From positions 119,729 through 143,092 of the forward strand of contig WELB01000157.1 of NCBI GenBank assembly GCA_009602725.1: a DNA stretch of 23,364 nt, read 5' to 3'. The notes under the pieces are model-generated. The model searched no databases. It saw only the letters and a list, made by a program, of their open reading frames with translations, and had not been told where the DNA came from. Made by a program: the position numbers and the translations under genes. Position 1 is the first letter of the stretch, and the number at the start of each line of letters is the position of its first letter. Source of the stretch: Spirogloea muscicola (Eukaryota > Streptophyta > Zygnematophyceae > Spirogloeales > Spirogloeaceae). Below are positions 1-9,495 of the stretch, piece by piece.

Positions 1-60
1 GCCATGGCGGCGGGGCGCGGCGGGGCGCGGGGGCGAGGGGGAGGCGGGCCAGGAGCACGG
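1..60. other. GC-rich left edge, no gene assigned
   Basis: This is a G/C homopolymer-rich stretch with GGCGG/GGGGC runs. Similar GC islands in this window sit at the 5' ends of genes (near 5511, 15084 and 20802), so it could be the edge of a first exon or promoter lying to the left. It is too short to assign. Confidence 0.3.
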
Positions 61-77
61 AAACGGCGGGTGTATTG

Positions 78-235
78 AGTGGTGGAGGGCCATGTGCGGC
101 CAAGTACATATGCAATGACATTGACACATGTACTTCTTCACCTGCCGGGGGGGGGAAGAAGTGGCACTCCCAATGGGGGCAAGGGCTGCGAAAAGCCAGC
201 CCAAAAAGAGTTCACAAAGGTTCAGAGGGGCCTAG
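78..235 (-). repeat. LINE-tail fragment plus variant stem-loop end
   Basis: Bases 78-140 hold a diverged copy of the GGCCAAGTACAAAGGCAAGC-type tail seen better at 1540-1560, 12960-12990 and 14870-14890. Bases 160-215 hold a variant of the stem-loop 3' end: a CCCAATGGGGGCAAGGGCTG box, then GCCAGCCC. The same variant occurs at 21351-21400 and, inverted, at 6455-6500. No coding sequence is supported here. Confidence 0.6.
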
Positions 236-294
236 GAGCGGCGAGCAGCTACAAAGGGGCCTGAGGATGCAATGGTAGAACAGGGGGAGGTCAC

Positions 295-490
295 ATGGGG
301 GGGGGGGCGCCCGGGGCCCGGGCGGTCGGCACCGCCACCGCCCGGCGCCCCCGGGCCCTCGTTCCCCCTCCCTGCGCCGTGCCGCCCGGCGATAGGTGCG
401 GGAGATGGGCGGACAGTAGGCGACAGCGCCAGCCTCCCCCTTCTCCCGGCCTCACTCGACCACCTTCCTCCCTTCTTCCGGCCCGCACTC
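295..490. repeat. GC-rich dispersed segment
   Basis: The stretch is C/G-rich and contains a GCACCGCCACCG motif. A comparable arrangement (the same motif, then a pyrimidine-rich run with CGACC) follows the N at 5594. Several overlapping ORFs cross it, but all have repetitive Pro/Arg/Gly composition and no recognisable domain, so none is called. It is probably part of a dispersed element. Confidence 0.4.
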
Positions 491-549
491 GACACTTTCG
501 GCTGCTTGGGTCCTCGCTTCCATACCCTACTTGAGAATGTAGATAATAG

Positions 550-690
550 TGCCCGCCCATCGAGGCTAGGGGCTGAAAAAGGCAGCCCAAAAAAGAATGA
601 ACAGAGTACGAGGAGGGGGCCAGGGGAAGCGCTCTAAGAAAGACAAGCACACCAAGAAACAAAGCAGTTGCGTATCACCCGGTAACCCCA
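550..690 (-). repeat. Stem-loop element copy, 5'-truncated
   Basis: Read on the minus strand, this ends with the shared 3' terminus: a diverged stem-loop (GGGGCTGAAAAAGGCAGCCC on the plus strand) and a GCCCGCCCAT box. The upstream body (about 590-690) matches the bodies at 1230-1320, 7430-7530 and 13100-13200, including the GGGGGCCAGGGGAAGCGC and CAAGCACA motifs. It stops short of the ORF region, so it is 5'-truncated. Confidence 0.75.
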
Positions 691-702
691 GAAAGAAGGA
701 AG

Positions 703-990
703 CGTGGCCAGATTGACTGGTGGCTGGGAAAGGCCAGCCCAAAGAATTGGACAAGGTCTGAAGGAGCCGGATTGCGAAGGAGAAGAAGAAGTAGTGCATC
801 GTATGCGCCTAGCCGTCTCGCTGCAGAGGTCCATGGCCCGGGCGCCGCACCTTCGTGCCGGCAGAGCCCTCGCTGCTGCCTCTGGCTCTGGCCAGGGGAC
901 CCACTTCCAGGAGCATTCGGAAGATCTGCGGCTGCTCAGCAGGGGTTACTGAGTGATTCGTAGCTGCTTTGCTTCTTTGAAGGACTAGGA
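703..990 (+). pseudogene. Retroelement ORF C-terminus with 3' UTR, preceded by a variant stem-loop
   Basis: Bases 797-905 (+) encode a decayed retrotransposon C-terminus of the form RMRLAVSLQRSMARA followed by AGRALAAAS. The same peptide appears at 6128-6222 and, diverged, at 1570-1400 (-) and 10890-10970. A 3' UTR follows, sharing the block GCGGCTGC then AGGGGTTACTGAGTG with many other copies. Bases 708-760 are a separate, oppositely oriented element end (the GACTGGTGGCTGGGAAAGGC variant also seen at 21087-21130 and 8228-8250). Only the last few tens of codons survive, so this is a fragment and not a gene. Confidence 0.7.
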
Positions 991-1070
991 CTAAGACATC
1001 AGCCAGGAACGCTCAGTAATCTATAGTCAGGAGATGCAAGTCTGAGTAGCTAGCCGGCGGAAAGACGTCG

Positions 1071-1134
1071 AAGAAAGTGCTCGCCCATTGAGGATAGGGG
1101 CTGGAAAAGCCAGCCCAAAAAAGTATCAACAAAG
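1071..1134 (-). mobile_element. Ultra-short stem-loop insertion with target duplication
   Basis: This 64-bp insert carries the canonical stem-loop (GGGGCTGGAAAAGCCAGCCC), the TGCTCGCCCATTGAGG box and little else. It is flanked by the direct repeat GACGTCG at 1064-1070 and 1135-1141, extended with one mismatch by neighbouring A/G bases. This is what an extremely 5'-truncated target-primed insertion would leave. Confidence 0.7.
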
Positions 1135-1188
1135 GACGTCGCCCTGACGGAAGCCGGAGGCCGCCGCCAAAGAAGAAAAGAAGAAAGT

Positions 1189-1570
1189 GCTCGCCCATTG
1201 AGAATAGGGGCTGGAACAACCAGCCCGAAAAAGAATGAACAGAGTACGAGAAGGGGGCCAGGGTAAGCGCTAAGAAACAGAAACAAAGCAGCTACGAGAC
1301 ACTCAGTAACCCCTGCTAAGCAGCCGCAGACCAGAGATGCTGGGCTCCTGGAAGTGGGTCCCCTGGTCCAAAGCTCTCGGCCTGCACGGAAGTGAACCGC
1401 GAAGGCAAGGGACCGCTGCATCGAGATGGCCAAACGCATTCGGAAGGTTCCCCGAAACATCCTCCGACACGATCTGCTCCCGCTCCCTCCCCCCGTCCCT
1501 GGCGCGTACAGGTGAAGTACATTTGTCAATGTGCTTGCCTTTGTACTTGGCCACGCATGACCTCCCCATC
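1189..1570 (-). mobile_element. Longest minus-sense copy of the stem-loop LINE 3' end
   Basis: On the minus strand this runs from the tail-like GGCCAAGTACAAAGGCAAGC block near 1550, through a decayed C-terminal peptide (RMRLAISMQRS, then an AGRE-type segment, about 1450-1375), then the 3' UTR with the GGTTACTGAGTG block (about 1300), to the terminal stem-loop and GGGCGAGC box at 1189-1235. It is the best link between the coding and terminal parts of the family. Open frames are short, so it is not a working element. Confidence 0.7.
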
Positions 1571-2720
1571 TCTTAATGCAAACATTTTCCTGGCGCGTCG
1601 TGGCTGACGTCACCCATGCCCATTGCGTGCCACGCGCCGCGTGCCGGCTGCTCCCATCGCTCAGCATCCATCACTGCCACCTGCGGGAGGTTCGGTACGG
1701 CCGAGGCTCGCGGAGACCGTCTGGGCAGCGGTTGGATTCGCGGCGGGGAGCAGCTCGGGGCAGGAGAGAGCGCCTGGGTGTGGAAGATGAAGGACGCTTC
1801 CAGGAGAGGGTGGTGGCTGTGAGAGGTCAGCTCAGAAAAGAATGCACAAAGGTCGAAGGGGCCAGGGAAAAGCGCTAGAGCACACGGGCAATCATGTAGC
1901 TACGAAACACTTGGTCACCCCTGTTGGAGCGGCCGCAGGTCGGATGAACTGGTCTCCGGGTAGCTGGTCTCCTGACCAGGGATTGCTTCGCTTGGGCCGG
2001 TCGCCGCGAGATCCCAGCGCTGCCTGCTAGGCCGGGTTTGGCCGCCGGCTACGCCGGTTGTCTGCGCTGGTTGGCCGGCTTCGTTGGCCAGTCGCCCGTC
2101 CCAGTGGCCGACTCAACCCTCCAGCCGTCCGTTCCACGATTGCCCCACCACCGCTTCTGTAGCGCCCATCTTTACGGTCTTGTGGAGGGTTGACTTGCCT
2201 CCAGAAGGGCTTCCCTCGTTGCGCTTCTCACCGTCTTCTGCCGGTTGGCGTCGGGCGTGGGCTTTGGCCCTTGTAAACGCGCCATTGGTTTCGTAGTCCG
2301 CTTTCGATGAGCGGTCGCCTCGATCGAGAAAGAGAGAGAGCGAGAGAGGGTGGGATGGTCCCTACATCCTTGGCTCGAACCACACCCAAAACTGTATGAC
2401 TCAGCCGCAGGGATCCACGTGTCAAGCCAGGTCAGCTGTCCTAGTCAGATCGACACAAATAGGCCTACGACATGAAATAGCACGACAGTCCCCCTCGGCA
2501 CACCAGCTCATGTGGTGCTTACACTGCGTGAACGACTGCAAACACCTCGACCCCCTGCCTTCCCTTCCTCTCCTTGGGGACACGCAGCTGACGTTGGCAA
2601 ACCTCACCTGCTGCATCAGCCAACGGACATGCTACTTGCAGCGGACAGCGGCCCCCATGGGCACGATGGGCGAGCTTTACAAGGAGTTTGACAACCCCCC
2701 CTTCCAGACGTCTTGTTGTA
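1571..2720 (+). repeat. Duplicated segment, uninterrupted copy 1
   Basis: This matches 6560-8830 block by block: GCGTGCCGGCTGCT near 1640, GACGCTTCCAGGAGAGGG at 1793, GGGATTGCTTCG then CTTGGGCCGGTCG at 1979-2003, CGCTTCTGTAG at 2152-2162, a GAGA tract at 2327-2350 and ACTCAGCCGCAGGGATCC near 2400. Copy 2 has extra sequence at three of these joints; copy 1 keeps them closed and so serves as the empty site. The block from about 2390 on also occurs at 9536-9860. Short ORFs here have no recognised domain. Confidence 0.8.
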
Positions 2721-2866
2721 CTCTACCTGATTGTGCTTGCTCAACTCGACTCTCTTCCCTATCTCTACCGCACTCAGTGCTGGTGCAATCAACGCAAGCT
2801 CACCAGTCACAGGACCGTCAGGTCTCATCATGCTCATCCAATTTTCTCCAGTCTTGAATATAGGGT

Positions 2867-5511
2867 CTAAGTCGAGCCGCAGTGTGGAGCAATCTGACAT
2901 TTCCGTGTGATTCTCGATGGAATCCTTCCCAGGGTCGTCCGAGGATCAGTCACGTTGAGATTGGCATTGACCGTTTTGATAACTGTGAGCAAAAGAGCCC
3001 CAATCTGGGCCACATCAGACTCACCCAGAGTGACATTCCGAACCTGGTGGTGGTACCATTTGCAGTCGAAAATCTTGACACAATCAAGACGATGAAGGTG
3101 TTGCCATTCCTTATCTCCGGGAAGGACTTCGACCTGACTGACTTGATGCCTGAAATATATGATGCCTGATGCAACTGATTGACGTTCGTACATTGCCGAG
3201 ACCAGCTGCAATGACACGGCTGATGGAGCATGTCAGAAGCTGGCTAGCTGCAGACACCTCGTCCATTCAGATGCAGCATGTCACTCACTCTGGCTAGCAA
3301 GGTCCAGCATCAAGCAAGTACTGCAGGTCACTTGCGTAAGGTGATGATGGTCTGCATACACGCCAAAGCATGCGTGGCAATGATCAAACACAAGCAGCAA
3401 ATCTGAGTTGCGTGATCGGTTGTACACCACCTTGTAGGGGACAATCTCCACGAGGGCCGCACCAGGTCGTGCAAACATTGAAGGGTTGAGAAGGTTGGCG
3501 CCATGGATGCTAATCACCACATGGGCCCACTGACATGCCTCGAATTGCTCACTGAAGCTCATCGTCTCGAATTGAACAATACGAATCTCCACTGTAGATT
3601 CAAAACGTCGCAAAATCGACTGGAAGGTCTCTTCGCTATTGCCTGCAAAGACACGCCGTCTGCTCCTCTGCACATAGAGGAGCCGAATTGCTCGTCGAGT
3701 GGGTGCAGCCGAGTCTCCTGTTCATCGCTGATCAATGTCCTCCGCACCTGAGAACAAATCCCTCAGTCCGAGCACTTCCGCAAGCCTCTGCTTGAACGAA
3801 TGGGCAAGAGATACATTGCCTATCCAGAAGTTGCCCTGCATTCAAGGACAGAATATTGGAGTGTGAGGACCTTTTGTCCTGATGCAGCAGATGCACATCA
3901 AGCACTGCAATCAAGCTGGCGAGCGTCAAGTGGAGGACAGCTTCAGCTTGCAGAAGACAATGACTTGTAATTTGATCTCATGGTATTAGTGCGGTACATG
4001 GCAGGTGGTAAAGGTGATACTACAATGCCTCCCTCATTGACTTGCGATTCTTTGACAACAAATCTGGCAGCATGTACCAAGCCGCCGACAGATCTGTGTC
4101 AACCTTCAATGGCCTACTAGTCAGACTATGTAAAACTCACCTTGAGTAGTCCAGGCAAGAGTGCGCTCTTGTAGCACACAGGATGCGTGTCAGTAGCATT
4201 TTCAAGGGACACTTCAAACTGGACCTTCCCACCAACCAGCGGTTGATCACACAGCAGTTCGGGGGAGTCGAAAGTTGGCCAACCAGGGGCCTCAAGTGCA
4301 GCCGCAAGAAGCTCTCGTAGTATCACGGCATGGAAACCGCAAGGCCCAAGCTGTTGCATCCGCCTCAGCACTACCTTCTCTCGATACCATACGATGCTGC
4401 ACGAAGCCGACAAAGGAGCATCTCTTTAATCATTATGGTGCAGACATACGAAGGACCCAAGCTCAGGGTGAAAGAGGCAGAGGCAAATTTTGACGTTCTA
4501 GTCTGTGGCTCTCACAGTCAGCTTGAAGGCCATTCGCAAGTGCTGATGCACCCCTGGCATGAAGGCAACTGTGTGACTCCTTGACAGAGAAGGGAGGCTA
4601 ACTAGCTACGGACATAGAGAGCAATGCTTATGTTCACAGAAAGCTTGACTACAAGCCGCCTCGACAGCAGGTACTGAGAGGCCACATGCTAGCAGTGCAT
4701 TCGCCATTACCATTGGAGCTATCACTAGTACTGAAAGTCACACCGACAGTTGATGCAGGCGCACACATTAGCAACATGGTCAGTGGACTTCAACCTTTGA
4801 CCTTGTGCTTCTGAATCTGCCCTGTCCTGACTTAGCTCCTGGGATCGAAGCATGCATGGCGAGAGAAGACCAGGCCCGGCCATCACAAGTGAGTCCTGGT
4901 GGACACCGGACGATTGGGCACTGGTGACCGAGATCTGGGTGTGCTGGCCCGGGTGACTGGGGGCATGGCTGTTCTTCCCTACCTGTCCAGGTGGAGGCGG
5001 AGAGCAGGCCCAGTGAGGGGAGCCAGCAGCAGGAGGTTGTTGGCGAGCTGGACAAAGTGCGCGACATTGCCGGTGTGGCTGCCGAAGCGAAATACCGTGG
5101 AGGTTTCGGCTCGCCAGTCGACGCGGCCTTGGGCAGCAGCATCAGCCAGCCAGCCCGCTGGCTTGGGCACCGAAGGCGAATACGTCTGGGAGAACTGTCT
5201 GGCGATGGTCTGCATTCCCTGCTCAGATGCCGGCCATGGCAGCGGCTCAAGCAGGCCTCCGGATCCGACGGCGTCGGGGGGCGGTGCAGTGCAGCCGGTG
5301 TGGCGCCAGGCAAATCAGCTCACCCGGTGCTGTCGAAGCAAGCCGGCGACAGCATGTACAGATGCTGCTGGAAGCTGAAGGCGCTTGCCAGGCGCCAGAA
5401 GCCGCGCGTCGCTTCCACAGCCTCGCCAGAGTGCGAGGCCTGAGGCGATGCGGGGCTGCCGTTGCTGGGGACCGACGTCGCTGCGGCCACTGCCGTAGTC
5501 GTCGTGGCCAT
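2867..5511 (-). CDS. Glycosyltransferase family 61 protein (EOGT / xylosyltransferase-like), possibly disrupted
   Basis: Five minus-strand exons keep phase: 5511-5324, 5198-4983, 4363-4141, 3835-3360 and 3149-2867, about 451 codons. Donors include GG/GTGAGC, AG/GTAGGG and AAG/GTGAGT. The GT61 signature is clear around residues 305-325 (VVISIHGANLLNPSMFARPG, then VEIVPY), with RLLYVQR about 60 residues earlier and a VCYKSALLPG segment in exon 3. Exon 1 starts MATTTTAVAAAT; no strong signal anchor is visible. GT61 enzymes are usually Golgi or ER transferases acting on glycoproteins or cell-wall glycans; this substrate cannot be inferred. Oddity: exon 4 has an in-frame TGA at 3724-3722. It would vanish only if 3747-3718 (GTGCGG...AACAG, 30 nt) is an intron, yet other introns here are 122-619 nt. 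The exon 1/2 and 4/5 joins are the least certain. Confidence 0.75.
4364..4982 (-). other. Large intron of the GT61 gene
   Basis: This 619-nt intron runs from the donor AG/GTAGGG to the acceptor GCTGAG/G. The acceptor was chosen because it is the only nearby AG that keeps the reading frame (AG+G = Arg). No repeat element or second gene was recognised inside it. Confidence 0.55.
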
Positions 5512-5593
5512 CGTTGCGGCCGGCGTCGCGTCGGGGGAGGCCGGCGGACGCGCTCGCCGCGGCGGCGGCGAGGTCCCGGGCGACGGGCGCCGT

Positions 5594-5594
5594 N
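5594..5594. other. Single N, probable assembly gap
   Basis: One ambiguous base separates the GC-rich 5' end of the GT61 gene from a dispersed GC-rich repeat. Like the Ns at 9429, 14709 and 20948 it lies in hard-to-assemble sequence and may stand for missing bases of unknown length. The GT61 promoter and 5' UTR could be affected. Confidence 0.7.
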
Positions 5595-5860
5595 CGGCAC
5601 CGCCACCGTCGGCGCCGCCGGGCCCCGCCCCATGCCGTGCCGGGCGTCGGCAGCCTGGTCCCGTCGACCAGGCCCCGGAAAGGACAAAAACAGGCGACAA
5701 CACCTGCCTCCCCGAAACATCCCCGAACCGAGCTGCCTCCCCCTCTCGTGTCCCGTTGTGTACTTTCTCCTTTCCTTTTCCGGCACCTACTTTCGTGGCC
5801 TTTTGGATGTTGTCCATTCTTTCCCGGGCTGGCTTTGTAGTGACCACAGACGCATACGAC
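5595..5860 (+). repeat. GC-rich element segment ending in a stem-loop-type terminus
   Basis: It starts with the GCACCGCCACCG segment shared with 320-340. It continues through pyrimidine-rich sequence to a GGCCTTTTGGATGTTGTCC block, which is the reverse complement of the GGACAACATCCAAAGGCC block at 6751-6770. A stem-loop half (CCCGGGCTGGCTTTG) follows at 5823-5838. An Arg-rich ORF spans it, but its composition reflects GC content and it is not called a gene. Confidence 0.5.
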
Positions 5861-5863
5861 CGC

Positions 5864-6500
5864 TCACACCCAGCCCAATGTGCCATCAAGGCTGGGTACG
5901 CGGTCGCCTGCGCCGCTCGGGCTAAAGAGCTGAACTGTGCTGATCATCCGCCGGAAGACTAGTTCTTCCCCGCTGGCTATTGACACCCATGGGGCGCTGG
6001 GCGCTCGGTGGTGGCTCGAGCTCGGTGCTCGACCAGCTCGCCCGCCACGCCATCGCCCGCCGCTTCCATGGAGTGCCGGTGGATTTCCGGATTTCCCCTG
6101 CAGCCGGGTCGCTCGCGCAGGTGTACCGCATGCACGTGGCCATCTTGCTGCAGAGGTCAATGGCCCGCGCATTGCGCCTGGGTGCCGGCAGAGCCCTCGC
6201 TGCTGCCTCTGGCCCTGGCTAGGGGACCCACTTCCAGGAGCCTAGCTTCTTTGATCTGCGGCTGCTTAGCAGGGGTTACTGAGTGAGTCGTAGCTGCTTC
6301 ATTTCTTTCTGTGCTTGTTTTTCCTAGCGCTTCCCCTTTGCTTCCTTCTCGTACTTTGTTCATTCTTTACTGGGCTAGCTTCCCTAGCCCTATCCTCAAT
6401 GGTAGAGCCATTTCTCTCTCACTTTCTTTCTTTGAACCCTTCTCGGGCTGGCTTCTCGTCTTTCACAGCCCTTGCCCCCATTGAAAGAGCCACTTCTCTC
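5864..6500 (+). pseudogene. Decayed non-LTR retrotransposon C-terminus with full 3' UTR
   Basis: Three frames successively encode pieces of one C-terminus: CAIKAGYAVACAARAKE with DHPPED (about 5883-5960), PLAIDTHGALG (about 5970-6002), then LDQLARHAIARRFHG through VYRMHVAILLQRSMARALRL and AGRALAAASGPG to a TAG stop (about 6015-6222). The PLA-x-THGA step resembles the end of the endonuclease-like domain of R2/LINE-type proteins. At least two frameshifts separate the pieces. The 3' UTR with the GGTTACTGAGTGAG block follows, then two stem-loop ends in tandem (about 6375-6420 and 6450-6500). This is the most complete coding-to-terminus copy in the window. Confidence 0.75.
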
Positions 6501-6695
6501 TTTTTCTGTTGGCGAGCAACTTCTTCTTGAAGCCGGGCTTCGCGCGCTGATCGGGTCACCGCCCTGGCGCCGCGTGGCGGGCGCTGCCCACGCCTATCAA
6601 GAGCCACGCGTCGCGTGCCGGCTGCTGTTAACTGCGAGCATCCAATCCTGCTCAAGTGCGGAAGTGTGAAGGCTCGGTAAAGCCGAGGCTCACTG

Positions 6696-7112
6696 AGAGA
6701 AATTGCTCGCCCATACGAGAAGAGGGGCTAGCAAAGCCAGCCAAGAAAAAAATGGACAACATCCAAAGGCCACAAAACGGAGCCGAAAGAGAAAAAACTA
6801 CACACCAGGACACGAGATGGTGTAGATGGATGCTTAGTATCCAAGAGTGAGCAACAGCAAATCAGAGTAATTCGAAGCTGGAAAACAGGCACTCCACCGA
6901 GACTCTGAGCCATAGCGCGGCCAGCGCGCGTGTGGACTGCGTGAGCCAGAGAGCGCCTGAGAGCTTCTGGCTCCGACCTGCGGCTGCTTAGCAGAGGTTA
7001 CCGAGTGATTCTCCTGTAGCTCTTTCTTCCTGGCCCCCTTCTCGTCCTTTGTTCATTCTTTTTTGGGCTGGCTTTTCCAGCCCCTATTCTCAATGGGCGA
7101 GCACTTCCTCCT
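6696..7112. mobile_element. Insertion bounded by inverted stem-loop ends
   Basis: Relative to copy 1 (near 1714) about 415 bp are extra. The left end is a minus-sense terminus (GCTCGCCCATACGAGAAG, then a GGGGCTAGCAAAGCCAGCC stem-loop). The right end is a plus-sense terminus (GGGCTGGCTTTTCCAGCCCC at 7063-7082, then CTCAATGGGCGAGC). The interior has the ATCCAAAGGCCACAAAA body block on the left and the reversed GGTTACCGAGTG block on the right. Two opposed insertions are more likely than one foldback element. Confidence 0.6.
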
Positions 7113-7383
7113 TCTGGGAAGCGGTTGGGTCCGCGGCGGGGAGCAGGTGGGGCAGGAGAGACAGAGCCTGGGTGTGAAGAAGAAGGACGCTTCCAGGAGA
7201 GGGCGGTGGCTATGAGAGGCCAGCCCAGAAAGAGAATGCACGAAGTTCCAAGGGGCCAGGGAAAGCGCTAAAGCACACAGGCAATCAAGTAGCTACGAAA
7301 TACTCAGTCACCCCTGTTGGAGCAGCCGCAGGTCGGATGAACTGGTCTTCGGGTAGCGGGTCTCCTGGCCAGGGATTGCTTCG

Positions 7384-7606
7384 CAGAAAGTGCTCGCCCA
7401 TTGAGAATATGGGCTGGAAAAGTCAGCCCAAAAAACACCAAGAAAGGACGCGAAGGGGGCCAGGGGAAGCGCAAGAAAAACAAGCACACAAAGAAACAAA
7501 GCAGCTATGATTCACTTAGTAACCCCTGCTAAGCAGCCTCAGGTCAGGGACGCTAGGCTCCTGGAAGTGGGTCCCCTGGCCTGAGCCAGAGCAGAGGCCG
7601 CTCGCC
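7384..7606 (-). mobile_element. Stem-loop element inserted in the duplicated segment
   Basis: Copy 1 reads GGGATTGCTTCG directly into CTTGGGCCGG; here the two halves are separated by about 223 bp. The insert begins with the GCTCGCCCATTGAGAAT box and stem-loop (7397-7424) and extends through the ACTTAGTAACCCC block to CCTGGAAGTGGGTCCCC. Sense is minus. At most a 3-bp CGC duplication is visible, so the target duplication is weak or eroded. Confidence 0.75.
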
Positions 7607-7782
7607 CCCGCTTGGGCCGGTCGTGGCGAGACCTAGCGCTGCCTGCTAGGCCAGGTTTTGGTCGCCGGCTACGTTGGTTGTCTGGGCTGGTTGGCCCGCT
7701 TCGTTGGCCAGTCACCCGACCCAGTGGCCGACTCGACCCTCCAGCCGTCCATTCCACGATTGCCCCGCCACCGCTTCTGTAG

Positions 7783-8262
7783 TTTCCCTGTTGAATATTG
7801 TAATATGTTGAATCGGCGGGTCGGGGTGGGTGACCATCCCGACCGTCTCATTGGGCCCTTAAAGTCTCCCCTGGATAAGGGAGGCCTCAGGCACTTGTCG
7901 GCTTACACTCTGAACATCTGAGGCCACGCGGTCACGCGCCCTAGCCCTGGCTGCCACCCACCTTGGGTGAGGGCGGAGCCTGTGCTGTCTGACTGTCTGT
8001 CTGAGATCTGAATCTGTTTGCCGCCATGAGCACATCTGCATCTGAGCCGCTGCGACGAGGTCGCTCTGCTGGGCCGCCGCCTCAACGGGGCGATCTGCTG
8101 GACCTGGAGGACGTCCAATGGAGGAACACGACTGGAGGAATCCAGACTCTGACAACGTTGTCTAAAACCCACAGGGACAGGTACAGGAGCAGGCACAAGA
8201 GCACACAGAGCCCAAGAACATTTTCATTCCCAGCCACCAGTCAATCTGGCCGAGCTTCTTCT
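7783..8262 (+). mobile_element. 480-bp insertion with exact 8-bp target duplication
   Basis: TTCTGTAG occurs at 7775-7782 and 8263-8270, while copy 1 has it once (2155-2162) with matching sequence on both sides. The insert has a G/C-rich leader, an ATG in good context at 8026 (GCCGCC before ATG) opening a frame that begins MSTSASEPLRRGRSAG, and a 3' end with the CAGCCACCAGTCAATCTGGC variant terminus and a CTTCTTCT tail. It contains no reverse-transcriptase motif and looks non-autonomous, possibly a 5' leader joined to a 3' end. Confidence 0.8.
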
Positions 8263-8405
8263 TTCTGTAGCGCACATCTTCGTGGTCTTGTGGGTGGTTG
8301 AAATACCTTCAGATGGGCTTCCCTCGTTGCGCTTCTCCCGGTCTTCTGCCGGTTGGCGGCGGGCGTGGGCTTTGGCCCTTGTGGTCGCTCCATCGGTGCC
8401 GTAGT

Positions 8406-8433
8406 CCGCATTCGATGAGCTCATCGAATGCGG
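8406..8433. repeat. 28-bp perfect palindrome
   Basis: Each half is CCGCATTCGATGAG and its exact complement, centred on GAGCTC. The homologous site in copy 1 (about 2306-2325) reads CCGCTTTCGATGAGCGG and lacks the second half, so copy 2 has gained, or copy 1 lost, about 11 bases. It would form a cruciform or a long hairpin with no loop. Confidence 0.85.
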
Positions 8434-8830
8434 CCGCCTCGATCGAGAAAGAGAGAGAGCGAGAGAGGGTGGGAGTGGGTTTCCCATACTTGGCTCGAAT
8501 CACACCCCAAATTGAATGACTCAGCCGCAGGGATCCACATGCCAAGCAGCTGTCCTAGTTAGATTGACACAAATAGGCCTTCGATGTGATAAAGCAGTCC
8601 CCCTCGGCACACCAGCTCACGTGGAGATTACTTTGCGTGAACGAGTGCAGACACCTCGACCCCCTACCTTCCCTTCCTCTCCTTGGGGACCCGCAGCTGG
8701 CGTTGGCAATCTCAGCCGCTGCATCGGTCAACGGACGTGCTACCTGCAGCGGACAGTGGCCCCAAAAGGCTTGATGGGCGAGCTTTACAAGAATAACGAC
8801 TATTCCCCCTTCCAGACGCTCGCTTCCCTT

Positions 8831-9491
<661 letters not shown>

Positions 9492-9495
<4 letters not shown>

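Larger units (their letters stand above)
6560..8830 (+). repeat. Duplicated segment, copy 2 with three insertions
   Basis: This is the partner of 1571-2720. Homology is broken at about 6696-7112, 7384-7606 and 7783-8262; together with copy 1 length these insertions account for its larger size. The block from about 8500 onward also occurs at 9536-9860. Similarity to 9908-9990 continues to about 8970. Confidence 0.8.

Noticed and set aside
1050-1667. 205-codon minus-strand ORF as a gene
   Set aside because: It is made of retroelement 3' UTR and stem-loop sequence read through; only a short C-terminal peptide is related to other copies.
5219-5323. 105-nt first intron for GT61 (acceptor GAGCAG at 5220-5219)
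   Set aside because: It breaks phase between the two protein-like frames; the acceptor GCCAG at 5200-5199 keeps them in phase.
5227-5925. 232-codon Arg-rich plus-strand ORF
   Set aside because: It is antisense to GT61 exon 1, spans an N, and its composition follows GC content with no domain.
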